From contig NZ_JALEGS010000040.1 of NCBI RefSeq assembly GCF_022763345.1, positions 56,342 to 120,341 on the forward strand: a stretch of 64,000 nt of DNA, in the 5' to 3' direction. Position 1 is the stretch's first letter. Each line of letters opens with the position of its first letter. Source of the stretch: Phaeodactylibacter sp. (GTDB taxonomy: Bacteria; Bacteroidota; Bacteroidia; Chitinophagales; Saprospiraceae). Below, one piece after another: positions 55,901-62,963 of the stretch. The position numbers and the translations under genes are program-made. A model generated the notes under the pieces. It saw nothing but the letters and a program-made list of their open reading frames with translations, made no database searches and was not told the origin of the DNA.

Positions 55901-57152
55901 GGCACCTAACCAAGGTGTGGATGATGCACTTGACAGTGATGCGGACACTCTGATGGGGATGACCGGTATCTATGTAATCAATGCAGGAGATTCTAACCTG
56001 ACTATTGACGCCGGCCTCTCCACCAAGTGTGACAACATCGACGATCCGGGGCTCATCGGTCCAAACCAGTTCCTATGCGGTCCTGGCAACGATCCGGACC
56101 CTATCATCAATATCGAATCACCATCAGGTGGTAGCGGCGCTATTGAGTACCTGTGGATGCAGAGTACTGTAGCCGGTCCATTTAACCTGCAAACCTGGCA
56201 GATTATTCCGGGAGCTACCGGAGACTCTTACGATCCAGGGCCACTTTCTGAAACCACCTACTTTGCACGCTGTGCCCGCCGGGAATGCTGCATTGTATAC
56301 CTGGAAAGCAACATCGTAACTATTGAAGTTGGTAATGTAGCAGTGGCGGACATCAATGGCCCTGATTTCATCTGTGTGGATGAGCCAACGACCTTCTTTG
56401 CCGGCCCAACTGGTGCCAATGCCCAGATCGAGTGGTCCTTTAGCCCGGGGCTTAGCCCGCAAAGCGCAACTGGTCCACAGGTAAGTGTTACCGCTTCCTC
56501 CCACGGTTCTTTTACCATCACACTACAAGTAACCGAAAACGGATGTACTTCAACGGATATTGAGACGATTACCGGTACCAACAGCCCAATTTACTGTGGT
56601 TCGCCAATGCCGCTTACCGCAGAAGTCACCAATGAGGTGGACGGAGAAGTCATGGTCAGCTGGATGACCGAAGAGTTTATTCAGGACCATACCTACACCG
56701 TCGAACACTCTGCTGATGGCGGAGAGCGATTTGTGGAAATTGCAACTGTAGAAGAGCCCTCTGCCTACCTTGGTGTGATGAACTACTACGAGCAAATGCA
56801 CGATGATGCCAAGCGCGGCCGCAACCTCTACCGCCTGCGGATTGAAAACCCACAGGGTGACATCTTCTACTCTGAGGAAGCCGAAGCGATCCTCTACGGA
56901 GATTCAGAAATTGCACTGCTCTATCCAAACCCGGCAGAAGAAGTGGCTACACTTGAGCTATTTGAAACCTTCGGGGAATCCGTGACAGTAGAGCTCTTGG
57001 GTGTTCAGGGCAATGTCATCTATTCACAGCAGCTGGCACCCGATGCGCAGCAACTGGAACTGGATGTAAAACAATTGCCATCCGGCACCTACTTCGTTAA
57101 GCTGAACTACAGCAAATCAGGCGTTAAAGTCCTGAAACTGACGAAGAAGTAA
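49920..57152 (+). CDS. Giant SprB-repeat adhesin with T9SS C-terminal domain
   Basis: 2410 residues. A long signal peptide (hydrophobic core LLMMLPLFFLSISVLQA) precedes about 25 SprB-type repeats of roughly 75 residues, each with a Cys, a GGTPPYTYxWSTG core, a GLxAGTYTVTVTDANGC end and a linker. Residues about 1919-2040 are an SdrD-B/Cna-B-like domain (LGDYVWLDEDRDGIQDPNEQG), followed by Ig/PKD-like domains (about 2040-2225), an FN3-like segment and a T9SS sorting domain (IALLYPNPAEEVATLEL to VKVLKLTKK). In Flavobacterium, SprB is the mobile surface adhesin of gliding; related proteins serve attachment. Repeats 8-19 show a three-repeat higher-order period. Terminator follows directly. Confidence 0.9.
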   Translation: MQRILQSSIRTRLLCKLKSPKNRLLMMLPLFFLSISVLQAQITVDFQVTEPACFGQPNGSVTATASGGNAPYSYTWNTGTVGPVLSGITAGTYTVTVVDASNNTAIKNVTVTQPDLVNVDITADNCTLPITITATGSGGEPPYNYNWNTGQTGSTITVPGSGTYCVTMTDQDLCGAVECITVDFTPLDVNVNVNNITCPGDNDGQITATPIGGTPPFAYLWNTGATASSISGLAPGTYTVTVTDSEGCQAVGSGTVIEPPALFANATGQNPVCVGDDNGSAFVVASGGTLPYSYLWSTGATTTSIAGLAPGGYSVTVTDANGCIAVDNVVIAPLSNLNVSLQKNDESCPDQNDGSITAFPVGGVQPVSYSWSNGAVTQTISGLAPGVYAVTVTDAQGCQDVASTMIMAATDLEITTIANDVTVCDGTNGSATVSVTDGAGPFTYQWSTGATTQTISNLPGGVYMVTVTDVNGCTATDAVMIDTPPNLIVSIITSESTVCLGENTSTATATVSGGTAPFSYLWSTGETTQQITGLGAGTYTVTVTDAAQCQDVATVVIEAAPSLGVTISGDETVCDPEGEGFATATPIGGTPPFTYNWSNSSTTASIGNLPEGTYTVTVTDALGCTAIESIDIEIVDDFILDIIVTNPLCPEDENGSILAEGWGGTPPYIYQWSNGVTGTPLLENIGAGNYSVTVTDQNGCQLIEDFTLVDPPAVVADISATQELCPGETTGMAMAMASGGTPPYTYLWNTGATTQMITGLSAGTYTVTVTDANGCEDLAAVVIEEASALVVVISGDETICDPEGEGLATAMASGGNPPYSYQWSTGATTQAIANLPEGSYSVTVTDALGCTAVDEIDIDIVDDFILDIIVTNPLCPGDENGSILAEGWGGTPPYIYQWSNGVTGTPLLENIGAGNYSVTVTDQNGCQLIENFVLTDPPTLVATINATVEVCPGESTGTAMAVGMGGTPPYTYEWNTGATTQMITGLGAGTYTVTITDANGCQAAKSVEIGEYDGVTAVITGTDIVCGSETDGMLTAMSTSGTPPFTYLWSTGATTQTIMNLGAGTYSVTVTDANGCTDDTSFTIDVSDDLAVNGTSKNLLCFADGTGEATANPTGGTPPYTYQWNNGSMAPAILNVPAGFYSVTVTDDNGCTASQTFVISQPTEIEVEANAGGLVCPGDMNGTAMAMASGGTPPYSYEWSTGATTQMITGLGAGTYTVTVTDANECEATATVTIEEAPELDINVDAPEVVCGAGNTGEASVEATGGLPPYTYEWSTGESDTDIENLPEGTYSVTVTDANGCTQVEEIFIEVIEDFSITVVPRDVLCNGDNTGSILVTAEGGTAPYSYEWSTGDTLSELINLPAGQYSLTVTDANDCTLSETVTIGEPPLLELDLDVTDVTCANAGDGEVVINVSGGNDASYTIFVDGNEVVSNTISGLSGPDTLIVTVRDANFCETSDTAIINEPEAIELSLDVQNNPCNGDMLGAVMTTVSGGNMPYNFEWSNGASTPDIMGVPAGTYSVTVTDIEGCTATAEATVAEPDPINITLNKTDIFCDDDGTGSITAVVTGGTPAYTYEWSNGETTATIDGLQPGQYTVTVTDLNECTAMSSVTINAFPSLSLTPIATSPQCFGESTGAAAVSVSGGTPPFSYQWNTGSTTPELIDIPAGIYEVTVTDDAGCTGTAIVGVAQPEELIASVSSSMTEDVSCNGLSDGQASVEVTGGTMPFTYEWSDGQTTPTATNLSAGTYTVTVTDANDCEDILTVEINEPEAIDLNITADVGNTCENTTDGAVSVSATGGTPPFFYEWSNGATTPSISNLPAGTYTVTVTDIAECTATASIDVNAFPAPSCSIEVTSPISTAGNDGEATITVTGGTAPYTYLWSDGQTTQTATGLASGDYTATVTDANGCETTCMVTIAPPAQLGDYVWLDEDRDGIQDPNEQGIEGVMVILQIPAENDPINIDTMFTDANGFYLFNVDPGEYKVQFIAPGGLVFTAPNQGVDDALDSDADTLMGMTGIYVINAGDSNLTIDAGLSTKCDNIDDPGLIGPNQFLCGPGNDPDPIINIESPSGGSGAIEYLWMQSTVAGPFNLQTWQIIPGATGDSYDPGPLSETTYFARCARRECCIVYLESNIVTIEVGNVAVADINGPDFICVDEPTTFFAGPTGANAQIEWSFSPGLSPQSATGPQVSVTASSHGSFTITLQVTENGCTSTDIETITGTNSPIYCGSPMPLTAEVTNEVDGEVMVSWMTEEFIQDHTYTVEHSADGGERFVEIATVEEPSAYLGVMNYYEQMHDDAKRGRNLYRLRIENPQGDIFYSEEAEAILYGDSEIALLYPNPAEEVATLELFETFGESVTVELLGVQGNVIYSQQLAPDAQQLELDVKQLPSGTYFVKLNYSKSGVKVLKLTKK
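51612..54336 (+). repeat. Higher-order repeat of three SprB modules (period about 678 bp) inside the adhesin
   Basis: The segment starting at 51612 (VTISGDETVC) recurs at 52290 (VVISGDETIC) and, more degenerate, at 52968 (AVITGTDIVC); a fourth block follows about 675 bp later. Each block is an ordered set A-B-C: A ends in an acidic IDIxIVDDF linker, B carries SILAEGWGG in the first two blocks, and C has the GTAMAMASGGTPPY form in the first three. Blocks 1 and 2 are nearly identical in protein, blocks 3 and 4 diverged. The right boundary is approximate. Confidence 0.75.
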
Positions 57153-57177
57153 GCGAATTTGTTAGCTTTAGTATATC

Positions 57178-57216
57178 AAAAAGCTGTATCGGGAGACTTC
57201 CGGTACAGCTTTTTTT
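57178..57216 (+). terminator. Rho-independent terminator after the adhesin gene
   Basis: AAAAAGCTGTA (57178-57188) pairs with TACAGCTTTTT (57204-57214), extended inward by CGGGA/TTCCG, with a T-tract to 57216. Confidence 0.88.
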
Positions 57217-57367
57217 ATTCCCTTCTCCTTTTTTAAATTCCTGGTCCGGTCTGTTTTTAGTACAAATCGGGCTTTTTAGAAAAGAAAAAAAACAAACCTA
57301 AAGACCTATAAATCAATGTATTAAAACAACCAGAAGTTAAATTACCTAAATTCCTATCGGTTTAGTA

Positions 57368-57398
57368 TTGTTTTATTCAATGTAAGGCTGTATAATTG
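57368..57398 (+). promoter_or_regulatory. Possible promoter of the sulfur assimilation operon
   Basis: TTG (57368-57370), a 20-base spacer and TATAATTG (57391-57398, one mismatch to TAnnTTTG). If real, transcription would start almost at the ATG of the Cys-rich leader at 57403, giving a nearly leaderless leader peptide. Confidence 0.4.
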
Positions 57399-57402
57399 CA
57401 CT

Positions 57403-57504
57403 ATGAACCAAAAGCAATATACCATGCAAGCCTTGATGAGCCACGATATGTTCCGGCGGTATCTGCGGATGCGATGTTGTTGCTGCTCCTGCCCTACCCT
57501 CTGA
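57403..57504 (+). CDS. Cysteine-rich leader peptide ahead of the sulfate assimilation operon
   Basis: A 33-codon frame, ATG at 57403 and TGA at 57502-57504, ends in MRCCCCSCPTL: five cysteines in six residues, encoded TGT TGT TGC TGC TCC TGC. The preceding part is polar and basic (MSHDMFRRYLRMR) with no membrane segment or domain. It lies 99 bases before the sulfite reductase ATG on the same strand, after the terminator of the previous gene. Runs of the codon for a pathway's end product are the mark of ribosome-mediated attenuation, and polycysteine uORFs ahead of cysteine genes are known in mycobacteria. Low Cys-tRNA would stall the ribosome in the cluster. I see no intrinsic terminator between leader and operon, so any control may act on translation or Rho access. 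The function is inferred. Confidence 0.7.
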   Translation: MNQKQYTMQALMSHDMFRRYLRMRCCCCSCPTL

Positions 57505-57603
57505 TTCACGATTCTTTCCCTGCTGAATTTTCAAACCAAATTACCGGGCTAATTGCAACCCAATGCCCCTAAAGTGCTATTGACCAAACCCAAAAGTTTG
57601 ACC

Positions 57604-59736
57604 ATGTCTGCTACAACTATACCTACTGAAGACCAAAAAGATATTGAGGAACTGAAGCAACGGATCGACGGCTTCTATTCCGGAAAAGAAGATGAAGAGC
57701 GCTTCAAACTGTACCGCCTGACCCGCGGTGTTTACGGGCAACGGCAATTTGGGGTGCAGATGTTCCGCACCAAGATACCCTATGGCAAAATCACTACTAC
57801 TCAGCTCAGGGCCCTTGCCGATATCTCGGAGCGCTACACCAACGGGAACCTTCACCTGACTACCCGGCAAAATGTGCAAATGCACTTCGTCAAGCTCAGC
57901 GATTCACCATTAATCTGGGAAGCACTGGCAGAAGCAGGACTGACCGCCCGGGAAGCCTGCGGGAATACCGTACGCAACATCACTGCTTCCCCCACCGCCG
58001 GCATTGATCCCGAGGAACCATTTGATGTGGCACCTTATGTACAGGCGACTTTCGAATACTTCCTGCGCAACCCGATTTGCCAGGAAATGGGGCGTAAAAT
58101 CAAGCCTGCCTTCTCATCCAGTGAGCGGGACTCCGCCTATACCTATTTCCATGACTTTGGTTTCATCCCCCGTCTGCGGGAACATGAGGGTGAGCTGCGC
58201 CGCGGGTTCAAAGTAGTGATTGGTGGCGGGCTCGGTGCCGTTGGTGCCATTGCCCAAACCGTCTACGAATTCCTGCCAGACGACCAGATTATCCCCTTCA
58301 TGGAAGCCTGCATTCGGGTATTTGACCGCTACGGAGAACGCGAAAAGCGGATGAAAGCCCGCATGAAGTTTATGATTAAAAAAATGGGGGTTGAGGCATT
58401 CATGAAGCTGGCTAAAGAAGAATGGCCCAGCCTGCCTCAGCAGTCTGTCCCGATAGTGACTGCGGAAGAAGAGGTACTTCTGCCTGATGCACCCCAGGGG
58501 CGTCCTGAAATCAAGGATCAGGAGCATTACCAACGGTGGCTGGTCCTTAATACTTTCCGCCAGAAGCAGGAAGGGTTTTACGGCGTGCAGGTAAAAGTCC
58601 CACGTGGAGATATTCACGCCCGCATTGCCCGCCCGTTGGCCGACCTCGTTAAAGCTTATGCTGCCGATGACATCCGGATAACGGTACAACAGGGATTGTT
58701 GCTGCGTTTTGTCCGCCCGGAGGCCCTGCCTTACCTCTACAACGGACTACAGGCGCTGGGACTGGCAGACCTCGGCGCGGACAGCATCGCGGATGTCACC
58801 TCCTGCCCAGGCACCGATACCTGTGCATTAGGCGTCACCAACAGCACCGGGCTGGCCTCAAAACTGGAACAAGTCTTACTGGAAGAATACGACGAATTGC
58901 TGGAGACCAGCGATATCCGGATAAAAATCAGCGGCTGCATGAATTCCTGCGGGCAGCATATGGCCGCGCAAATTGGCTTGCATGGCAGTTCTATCAAGAC
59001 CGGTGCGCAGGTGCTGCCAGCGATGCAGGTTTTGTTGGGCGGAGGTGTCTCTCCTGAGGGCGAAGGCTTCATTGCTCAAAAGGTGATTAAATTGCCTACA
59101 AAGCGCATCCCACAGGCGCTCCGGACCCTGCTTGATGATTTCCAGTCAAACAGCACTACCGGGCAACGATTCAACGAATACTTTCAGGAGCAGGGGAAGC
59201 GCTACTTCTACACCCTGCTCAAGCCTCTGGCTGAAACGGATAACCTGATCGCTGAGGACTACTTCGACTGGGGGCAGGACGAGGCCTACCGTCAGGAAAT
59301 TGGTGTCGGAGAATGCGCCGGTGTTACCCTCGATGTGATCGGGACTATTTTGGGAGAAGCTCAGGTGAAGTACCAACTGGCAGAGGAAGCCATAGACGCA
59401 GAAGCTTTCGCAGATGGCATTTACCATGCCTACACCAGCATGGTTATCGGTGCCAAAGCGCTGCTGCTCGCCAAGGATGTCAATTGCAATACCCATCGGA
59501 AAATTCTGAAAGACTTCCAGGAGCACTACATCGCCACCAATGATTTCCCGGCGCTGACCGAAGACTTTGAAGCATTTGTACTGGAAATGAAAGCGCAGGC
59601 ACCTACTCCTGAATTTGCGGCCACTTACCTGAAAAAAGCGCAATCTTTCCGCAAACGCGTCATTGCCGTGCGGGAGGCACAACTCAAGGAAGCCGGCCAG
59701 GACAAGCTCGTTGTCGATAACTACTACAAAGCCTGA
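57604..59736 (+). CDS. Assimilatory sulfite (or nitrite) reductase with C-terminal HEPN-like extension
   Basis: 710 residues from the ATG at 57604; the frame opens earlier at a TTG without family similarity. The reductase part (about 1-540) has the duplicated ferredoxin-like and siroheme-binding halves: RGVYGQRQFGVQMFR, YTNGNLHLTTRQNVQMH, and the cluster-binding cysteines in TSCPGTDTC and SGCMNSCGQH. Context (siroheme synthesis, APS reductase) favours sulfite, though nitrite cannot be excluded. The last 170 residues are all-helical and HEPN-like (YHAYTSMVIGAKALLLAK), an extension absent from the plain 550-570-residue enzymes. It is first in the operon after the leader peptide and 3 bases before cobA. 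Confidence 0.88.
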   Translation: MSATTIPTEDQKDIEELKQRIDGFYSGKEDEERFKLYRLTRGVYGQRQFGVQMFRTKIPYGKITTTQLRALADISERYTNGNLHLTTRQNVQMHFVKLSDSPLIWEALAEAGLTAREACGNTVRNITASPTAGIDPEEPFDVAPYVQATFEYFLRNPICQEMGRKIKPAFSSSERDSAYTYFHDFGFIPRLREHEGELRRGFKVVIGGGLGAVGAIAQTVYEFLPDDQIIPFMEACIRVFDRYGEREKRMKARMKFMIKKMGVEAFMKLAKEEWPSLPQQSVPIVTAEEEVLLPDAPQGRPEIKDQEHYQRWLVLNTFRQKQEGFYGVQVKVPRGDIHARIARPLADLVKAYAADDIRITVQQGLLLRFVRPEALPYLYNGLQALGLADLGADSIADVTSCPGTDTCALGVTNSTGLASKLEQVLLEEYDELLETSDIRIKISGCMNSCGQHMAAQIGLHGSSIKTGAQVLPAMQVLLGGGVSPEGEGFIAQKVIKLPTKRIPQALRTLLDDFQSNSTTGQRFNEYFQEQGKRYFYTLLKPLAETDNLIAEDYFDWGQDEAYRQEIGVGECAGVTLDVIGTILGEAQVKYQLAEEAIDAEAFADGIYHAYTSMVIGAKALLLAKDVNCNTHRKILKDFQEHYIATNDFPALTEDFEAFVLEMKAQAPTPEFAATYLKKAQSFRKRVIAVREAQLKEAGQDKLVVDNYYKA

Positions 59737-59739
59737 GCC

Positions 59740-60513
59740 ATGAACAAAGAACCTAAGATCACATTGGTAGGTGCCGGCCCGGGCGATCCGGAGCTGCTCA
59801 CGCTGAAAGGCGCCCGGGCGCTGCGCACCGCAGATGTCATTCTGTACGATGCCTTAATTGATACCCGTCTGCTCAATCACGCCCGCCCCGAAGCGCCCCG
59901 CATTTTTGTAGGCAAGCGGGCCGGCGCACACCGCATGTCGCAGGAGGAAATCAATGCCTTGCTCGTGAAATCAGCAAAGGCATATGGCCACGCTGTCCGG
60001 CTGAAAGGAGGCGATGCCTTCGTATTTGGGCGGGGCAAGGAAGAAACTGCCTATGCGCAGGAACAAGGCATCCCGGTGGAAATTGTACCGGGTATTTCCA
60101 GCTGCATCGCTTTGCCGGAATTACAGCAGGTACCGCCTACAAGCCGTGGTTACAGTGAAAGCTTCTGGGTCATTACAGGCACTACCCGTTCCGGCGGCTT
60201 GTCCGGAGATATTGCGCTTGCTGCCCAGTCTACCGCAACGGTTATCGTCCTCATGGGCATGCGGAAAGCAACCGCTATCGCGCAGGAATTCATCAAGCAG
60301 GGAAAAGCCGACCTGCCTGCAATGGTCATCTCTAAAGGTTCCACCGCTGATGAACGGCGCGTGCTAGGTACTGCTGCAACCCTGCCGGCGCTCATTGAAG
60401 CAGCGGCACTGCCCCGTCCCGGTATTCTGGTCTTTGGGGAAGTCGTGCGGCTGCACCCCAACTGGAACTATCAGGCCATCGCTGCCGAACAACCTCTAAA
60501 AGAACGTGCCTGA
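59740..60513 (+). CDS. cobA: Uroporphyrinogen-III C-methyltransferase (SUMT)
   Basis: 257 residues. Methylates uroporphyrinogen III twice with SAM to give precorrin-2 on the route to siroheme, the cofactor of the sulfite reductase just upstream. Signatures are VGAGPGDPELLTLKGARAL, VILYDALID, KRAGAHRMSQEEIN, RLKGGDAFVFGRGKEE, PGISSCIALP and VLMGMRKA. It corresponds to the C-terminal half of E. coli CysG. Stop and next start share bases (TGATG at 60511-60515). Confidence 0.95.
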   Translation: MNKEPKITLVGAGPGDPELLTLKGARALRTADVILYDALIDTRLLNHARPEAPRIFVGKRAGAHRMSQEEINALLVKSAKAYGHAVRLKGGDAFVFGRGKEETAYAQEQGIPVEIVPGISSCIALPELQQVPPTSRGYSESFWVITGTTRSGGLSGDIALAAQSTATVIVLMGMRKATAIAQEFIKQGKADLPAMVISKGSTADERRVLGTAATLPALIEAAALPRPGILVFGEVVRLHPNWNYQAIAAEQPLKERA

Positions 60514-61112
60514 TGAAAAATACACTCTATCCCGTTTTCCTCAAGCTCGACCGCCTGAAGATGCTCATCGTGGGTGCTGGAGAGGTGGGGTGCGAAAAGC
60601 TAACCTTTCTGCTCAAAAGCAGTCCGGATGCGCATATTACCGTAGTGGCCCGAGAGGTGCTGCCCCCTGTTTCTGAGCTACTGGAGCATTATCCGGATGT
60701 TGACCTCAATATCATTCGAAAAGACTTTGAACCGGCAGACACAGAAGGTTTTGACCTGGTTGTTGCAGCAACGAATTTCGAAGACTTGAACCGGCAAGTA
60801 CGTGACGCAGCAAAAGCCCGCGGAGCTCTGGTCAATGTAGCCGACACACCGGCACTTTGCGATTTCTACCTCGGCAGTATCGTGACCCGCGGCAGCCTGA
60901 AGGTCGCCATTTCCACCAACGGGCAGTCCCCCACCTTTGCCAAGCGTTTCCGGCAGTGGCTGGAAGCTATCCTGCCGGAGGAAACGGATGCCCTGCTCAG
61001 CCACCTGAAAGTCTTCCGGGACCAACTCAAGGGGGACTTCGAAACCAAAGTAAAGGAACTCAACAATCTGACCGCTTCCCTCGTGGAGGAGCGCCAAAAC
61101 CAACAGACATGA
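60513..61112 (+). CDS. Precorrin-2 dehydrogenase / sirohydrochlorin ferrochelatase
   Basis: 199 residues, the separate Met8/CysG-N type enzyme. It oxidises precorrin-2 with NAD and inserts iron to make siroheme. The Rossmann opening is YPVFLKLDRLKMLIVGAGEVGCEKLTFLL; LVVAATNFEDLN, LVNVADTPALCDFYLGSIV and VAISTNGQSPTFAKRFRQWLE are typical, including the catalytic Asp region in VADTP. It is translationally coupled on both sides (TGATG with cobA, ATGA with cysH). Confidence 0.93.
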   Translation: MKNTLYPVFLKLDRLKMLIVGAGEVGCEKLTFLLKSSPDAHITVVAREVLPPVSELLEHYPDVDLNIIRKDFEPADTEGFDLVVAATNFEDLNRQVRDAAKARGALVNVADTPALCDFYLGSIVTRGSLKVAISTNGQSPTFAKRFRQWLEAILPEETDALLSHLKVFRDQLKGDFETKVKELNNLTASLVEERQNQQT

Positions 61113-61834
61113 TAAGCCATACGCATATGACACAACAATGGTCAACACTTGACGTCAAGCAGCTCAACAAGATTTTCACCCCGCTGACCTTTGAGCAGCG
61201 GCTCCGGATGCTGAGCAGGTTCTTTCCGCAGGAGGATGTGCTGTACACCTCTTCTTTCGGCACCCGTTCTGTGATGCTACTGCACCTGGTGTCCCGCTTC
61301 CGCCCTAAGCAGCCGGTGCATTTTATCAATACGACTTTTCATTTCAAGAAAACTTTGGAATACCGCGAGCAAATTGCGAATGAGTTTGGGCTAAATGTCA
61401 TTGACGTGCTGCCGGACCAGGCTCAGAATGAGATCACAGCGAAGGAAGGGTGGTGGCATTCTAACCCTGACGTATGCTGCGCCGTCAACAAGGTACTGCC
61501 ACTTGAGCCGATCAAGGCAAAGCATAAGGTTTGGATTACTGGCCTAATGGCTTACCAAACCGGATACCGGTCATCCCTTGCCGTCTTTGAAGAGCAGGAT
61601 GGCATCCTCAAATTCAATCCGCTGATCGACATTGACGAAGGCGAATGGTATTTTTACACGGAATACTACAAGCTGCCACGCCATCCCCTCGAAGCACTAG
61701 GATATGGTTCTGTAGGCTGTGAGCATTGCACCGCCAAGGGGCAGGGCCGGGCGGGCCGCTGGAAAGGCAAAACCAAGACCGAATGTGGTTTGCACCCTGC
61801 CGGCTTTGTCAATCAGGTGCAAGAAGGTAAATAA
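61109..61834 (+). CDS. cysH: Assimilatory APS reductase (phosphoadenylyl/adenylyl-sulfate reductase family)
   Basis: 241 residues from the ATG at 61109 that overlaps the previous stop (ATGA); ATG at 61127 is an alternative. The nucleotide site is LYTSSFGTRSVMLLHL, and the catalytic Cys lies in TECGLHPAG (Cys about 226). Cys pairs CC (123-124) and GCEHC (204, 207) are the ligands of a [4Fe-4S] cluster, which marks the APS-reducing branch; PAPS-specific enzymes lack them. It makes sulfite for the reductase encoded upstream. A longer frame starting at 60857 is an overlap artefact. Confidence 0.93.
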   Translation: MISHTHMTQQWSTLDVKQLNKIFTPLTFEQRLRMLSRFFPQEDVLYTSSFGTRSVMLLHLVSRFRPKQPVHFINTTFHFKKTLEYREQIANEFGLNVIDVLPDQAQNEITAKEGWWHSNPDVCCAVNKVLPLEPIKAKHKVWITGLMAYQTGYRSSLAVFEEQDGILKFNPLIDIDEGEWYFYTEYYKLPRHPLEALGYGSVGCEHCTAKGQGRAGRWKGKTKTECGLHPAGFVNQVQEGK

Positions 61835-61892
61835 CGTTAAAACTCTATTTAGGCAAAAGTGTTTCTTTCACGGAACACGACAATTGGAATCA

Positions 61893-62897
61893 ATGATACA
61901 GACTGACATTCTCATCATTGGGGCTGGGCCCTGTGGATTATTTACGGTATTTGAGGCGGGTTTGGTAAAACTGCGCTGCCACTTGGTTGATGCTTTGCCA
62001 CAGCCGGGCGGGCAGCTTTCTGAAATATACCCTAAGAAGCCTATTTATGATATTCCGGGTTATCCCAGCATCCTGGCACAGGAACTGGTAGACAACCTCA
62101 TGGAGCAGATCAAGCCTTTCAATCCTGGCTTTACGCTGGGCGAACGGGCGGAAACTATCGAACGGCTGGAGGACGAGTCTTTCCTCCTACGGACCAACCG
62201 GGGCACTGAAATCAATGCGCCAGTGATCTGTATCGCCGGTGGGCTGGGCTGTTTTGAGCCCCGCAAGCCGCCCATCAGCAACCTGGCACAGTTTGAAGAC
62301 CGTGGCGTGGACTACATCATACGCAATCCGGAAGATTACCGGGACAAGAGAGTCGTGGTAGCCGGTGGTGGCGACAGTGCGCTGGACTGGACCATTTTCC
62401 TGGCGGATGTGGCAGAAGAAGTGACCCTTATTCACCGCCGCAAGCAATTCCGGGCGGCACCCGACAGTGTGGAGAAAGCCTTCCAACTCGCAGAAGAAGG
62501 CCGCATCAAACTGCTGACGGACGCCCAGGCTGTGGGCCTGAAAGGGAACGGCAAACTCACCGACGTGGTGATCAAGCACAAAACGGAAGGCGAGGTCGTC
62601 AAATCCACGGATCATTTTATCCCGCTCTTCGGGCTTTCGCCAAAACTGGGGCCCATTGCAGACTGGGGCCTGAATATCGATAAGAATGCCATTGAGGTGG
62701 ACACCTTCGATTACAGCACGAATGTACCGGGTATTTATGCCGTTGGAGATATCAACACTTACCCTGGCAAGCTCAAGCTTATCCTTTGTGGCTTCCACGA
62801 AGCAACTCTGATGGTGCAATCCGCTTACAAGCAGATCAATCCGGATAAAAAGCTGAGCTTCAAGTATACGACCGTAAATGGTGTGGAAGGGTTCTAA
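61893..62897 (+). CDS. Ferredoxin/flavodoxin--NADP reductase, thioredoxin-reductase-like (YumC type)
   Basis: 334 residues from the ATG at 61893. The FAD motif is ILIIGAGPCGLFTVFEAGL, the NADPH motif is VVVAGGGDSALDWTIFLAD, and the C-terminal FAD motif is GIYAVGDINTYPGKLKLILCGFHEATLM. It lacks the CxxC of true thioredoxin reductases, as expected for the YumC-type FNR. Placed 58 bases after cysH on the same strand, it probably supplies reduced ferredoxin to the sulfite reductase of the operon. Its end is marked by a two-way terminator. Confidence 0.92.
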   Translation: MIQTDILIIGAGPCGLFTVFEAGLVKLRCHLVDALPQPGGQLSEIYPKKPIYDIPGYPSILAQELVDNLMEQIKPFNPGFTLGERAETIERLEDESFLLRTNRGTEINAPVICIAGGLGCFEPRKPPISNLAQFEDRGVDYIIRNPEDYRDKRVVVAGGGDSALDWTIFLADVAEEVTLIHRRKQFRAAPDSVEKAFQLAEEGRIKLLTDAQAVGLKGNGKLTDVVIKHKTEGEVVKSTDHFIPLFGLSPKLGPIADWGLNIDKNAIEVDTFDYSTNVPGIYAVGDINTYPGKLKLILCGFHEATLMVQSAYKQINPDKKLSFKYTTVNGVEGF

Positions 62898-62922
62898 CCA
62901 AACCCTCATCAAAAAAGATCAG

Positions 62923-62963
62923 AAATCCGGTGTCAGCCCAGGTTGGTTGCACCGGATTTTTAG
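62923..62963. terminator. Bidirectional terminator
   Basis: A perfect 10-bp stem (AAATCCGGTG at 62923-62932 with CACCGGATTT at 62950-62959), T-run on the plus side, A-rich run upstream that serves the minus strand. It separates the convergent FNR and queuosine-transporter genes. Confidence 0.85.

Noticed and set aside
60857..61108. N-terminal extension of cysH
   Set aside because: The extension runs out of frame through the siroheme synthase gene; cysH similarity starts only after the ATG at 61109, which overlaps the previous stop.
61719..61892. N-terminal extension of the ferredoxin-NADP reductase
   Set aside because: It overlaps the end of cysH in another frame; the FAD motif begins right after the ATG at 61893.
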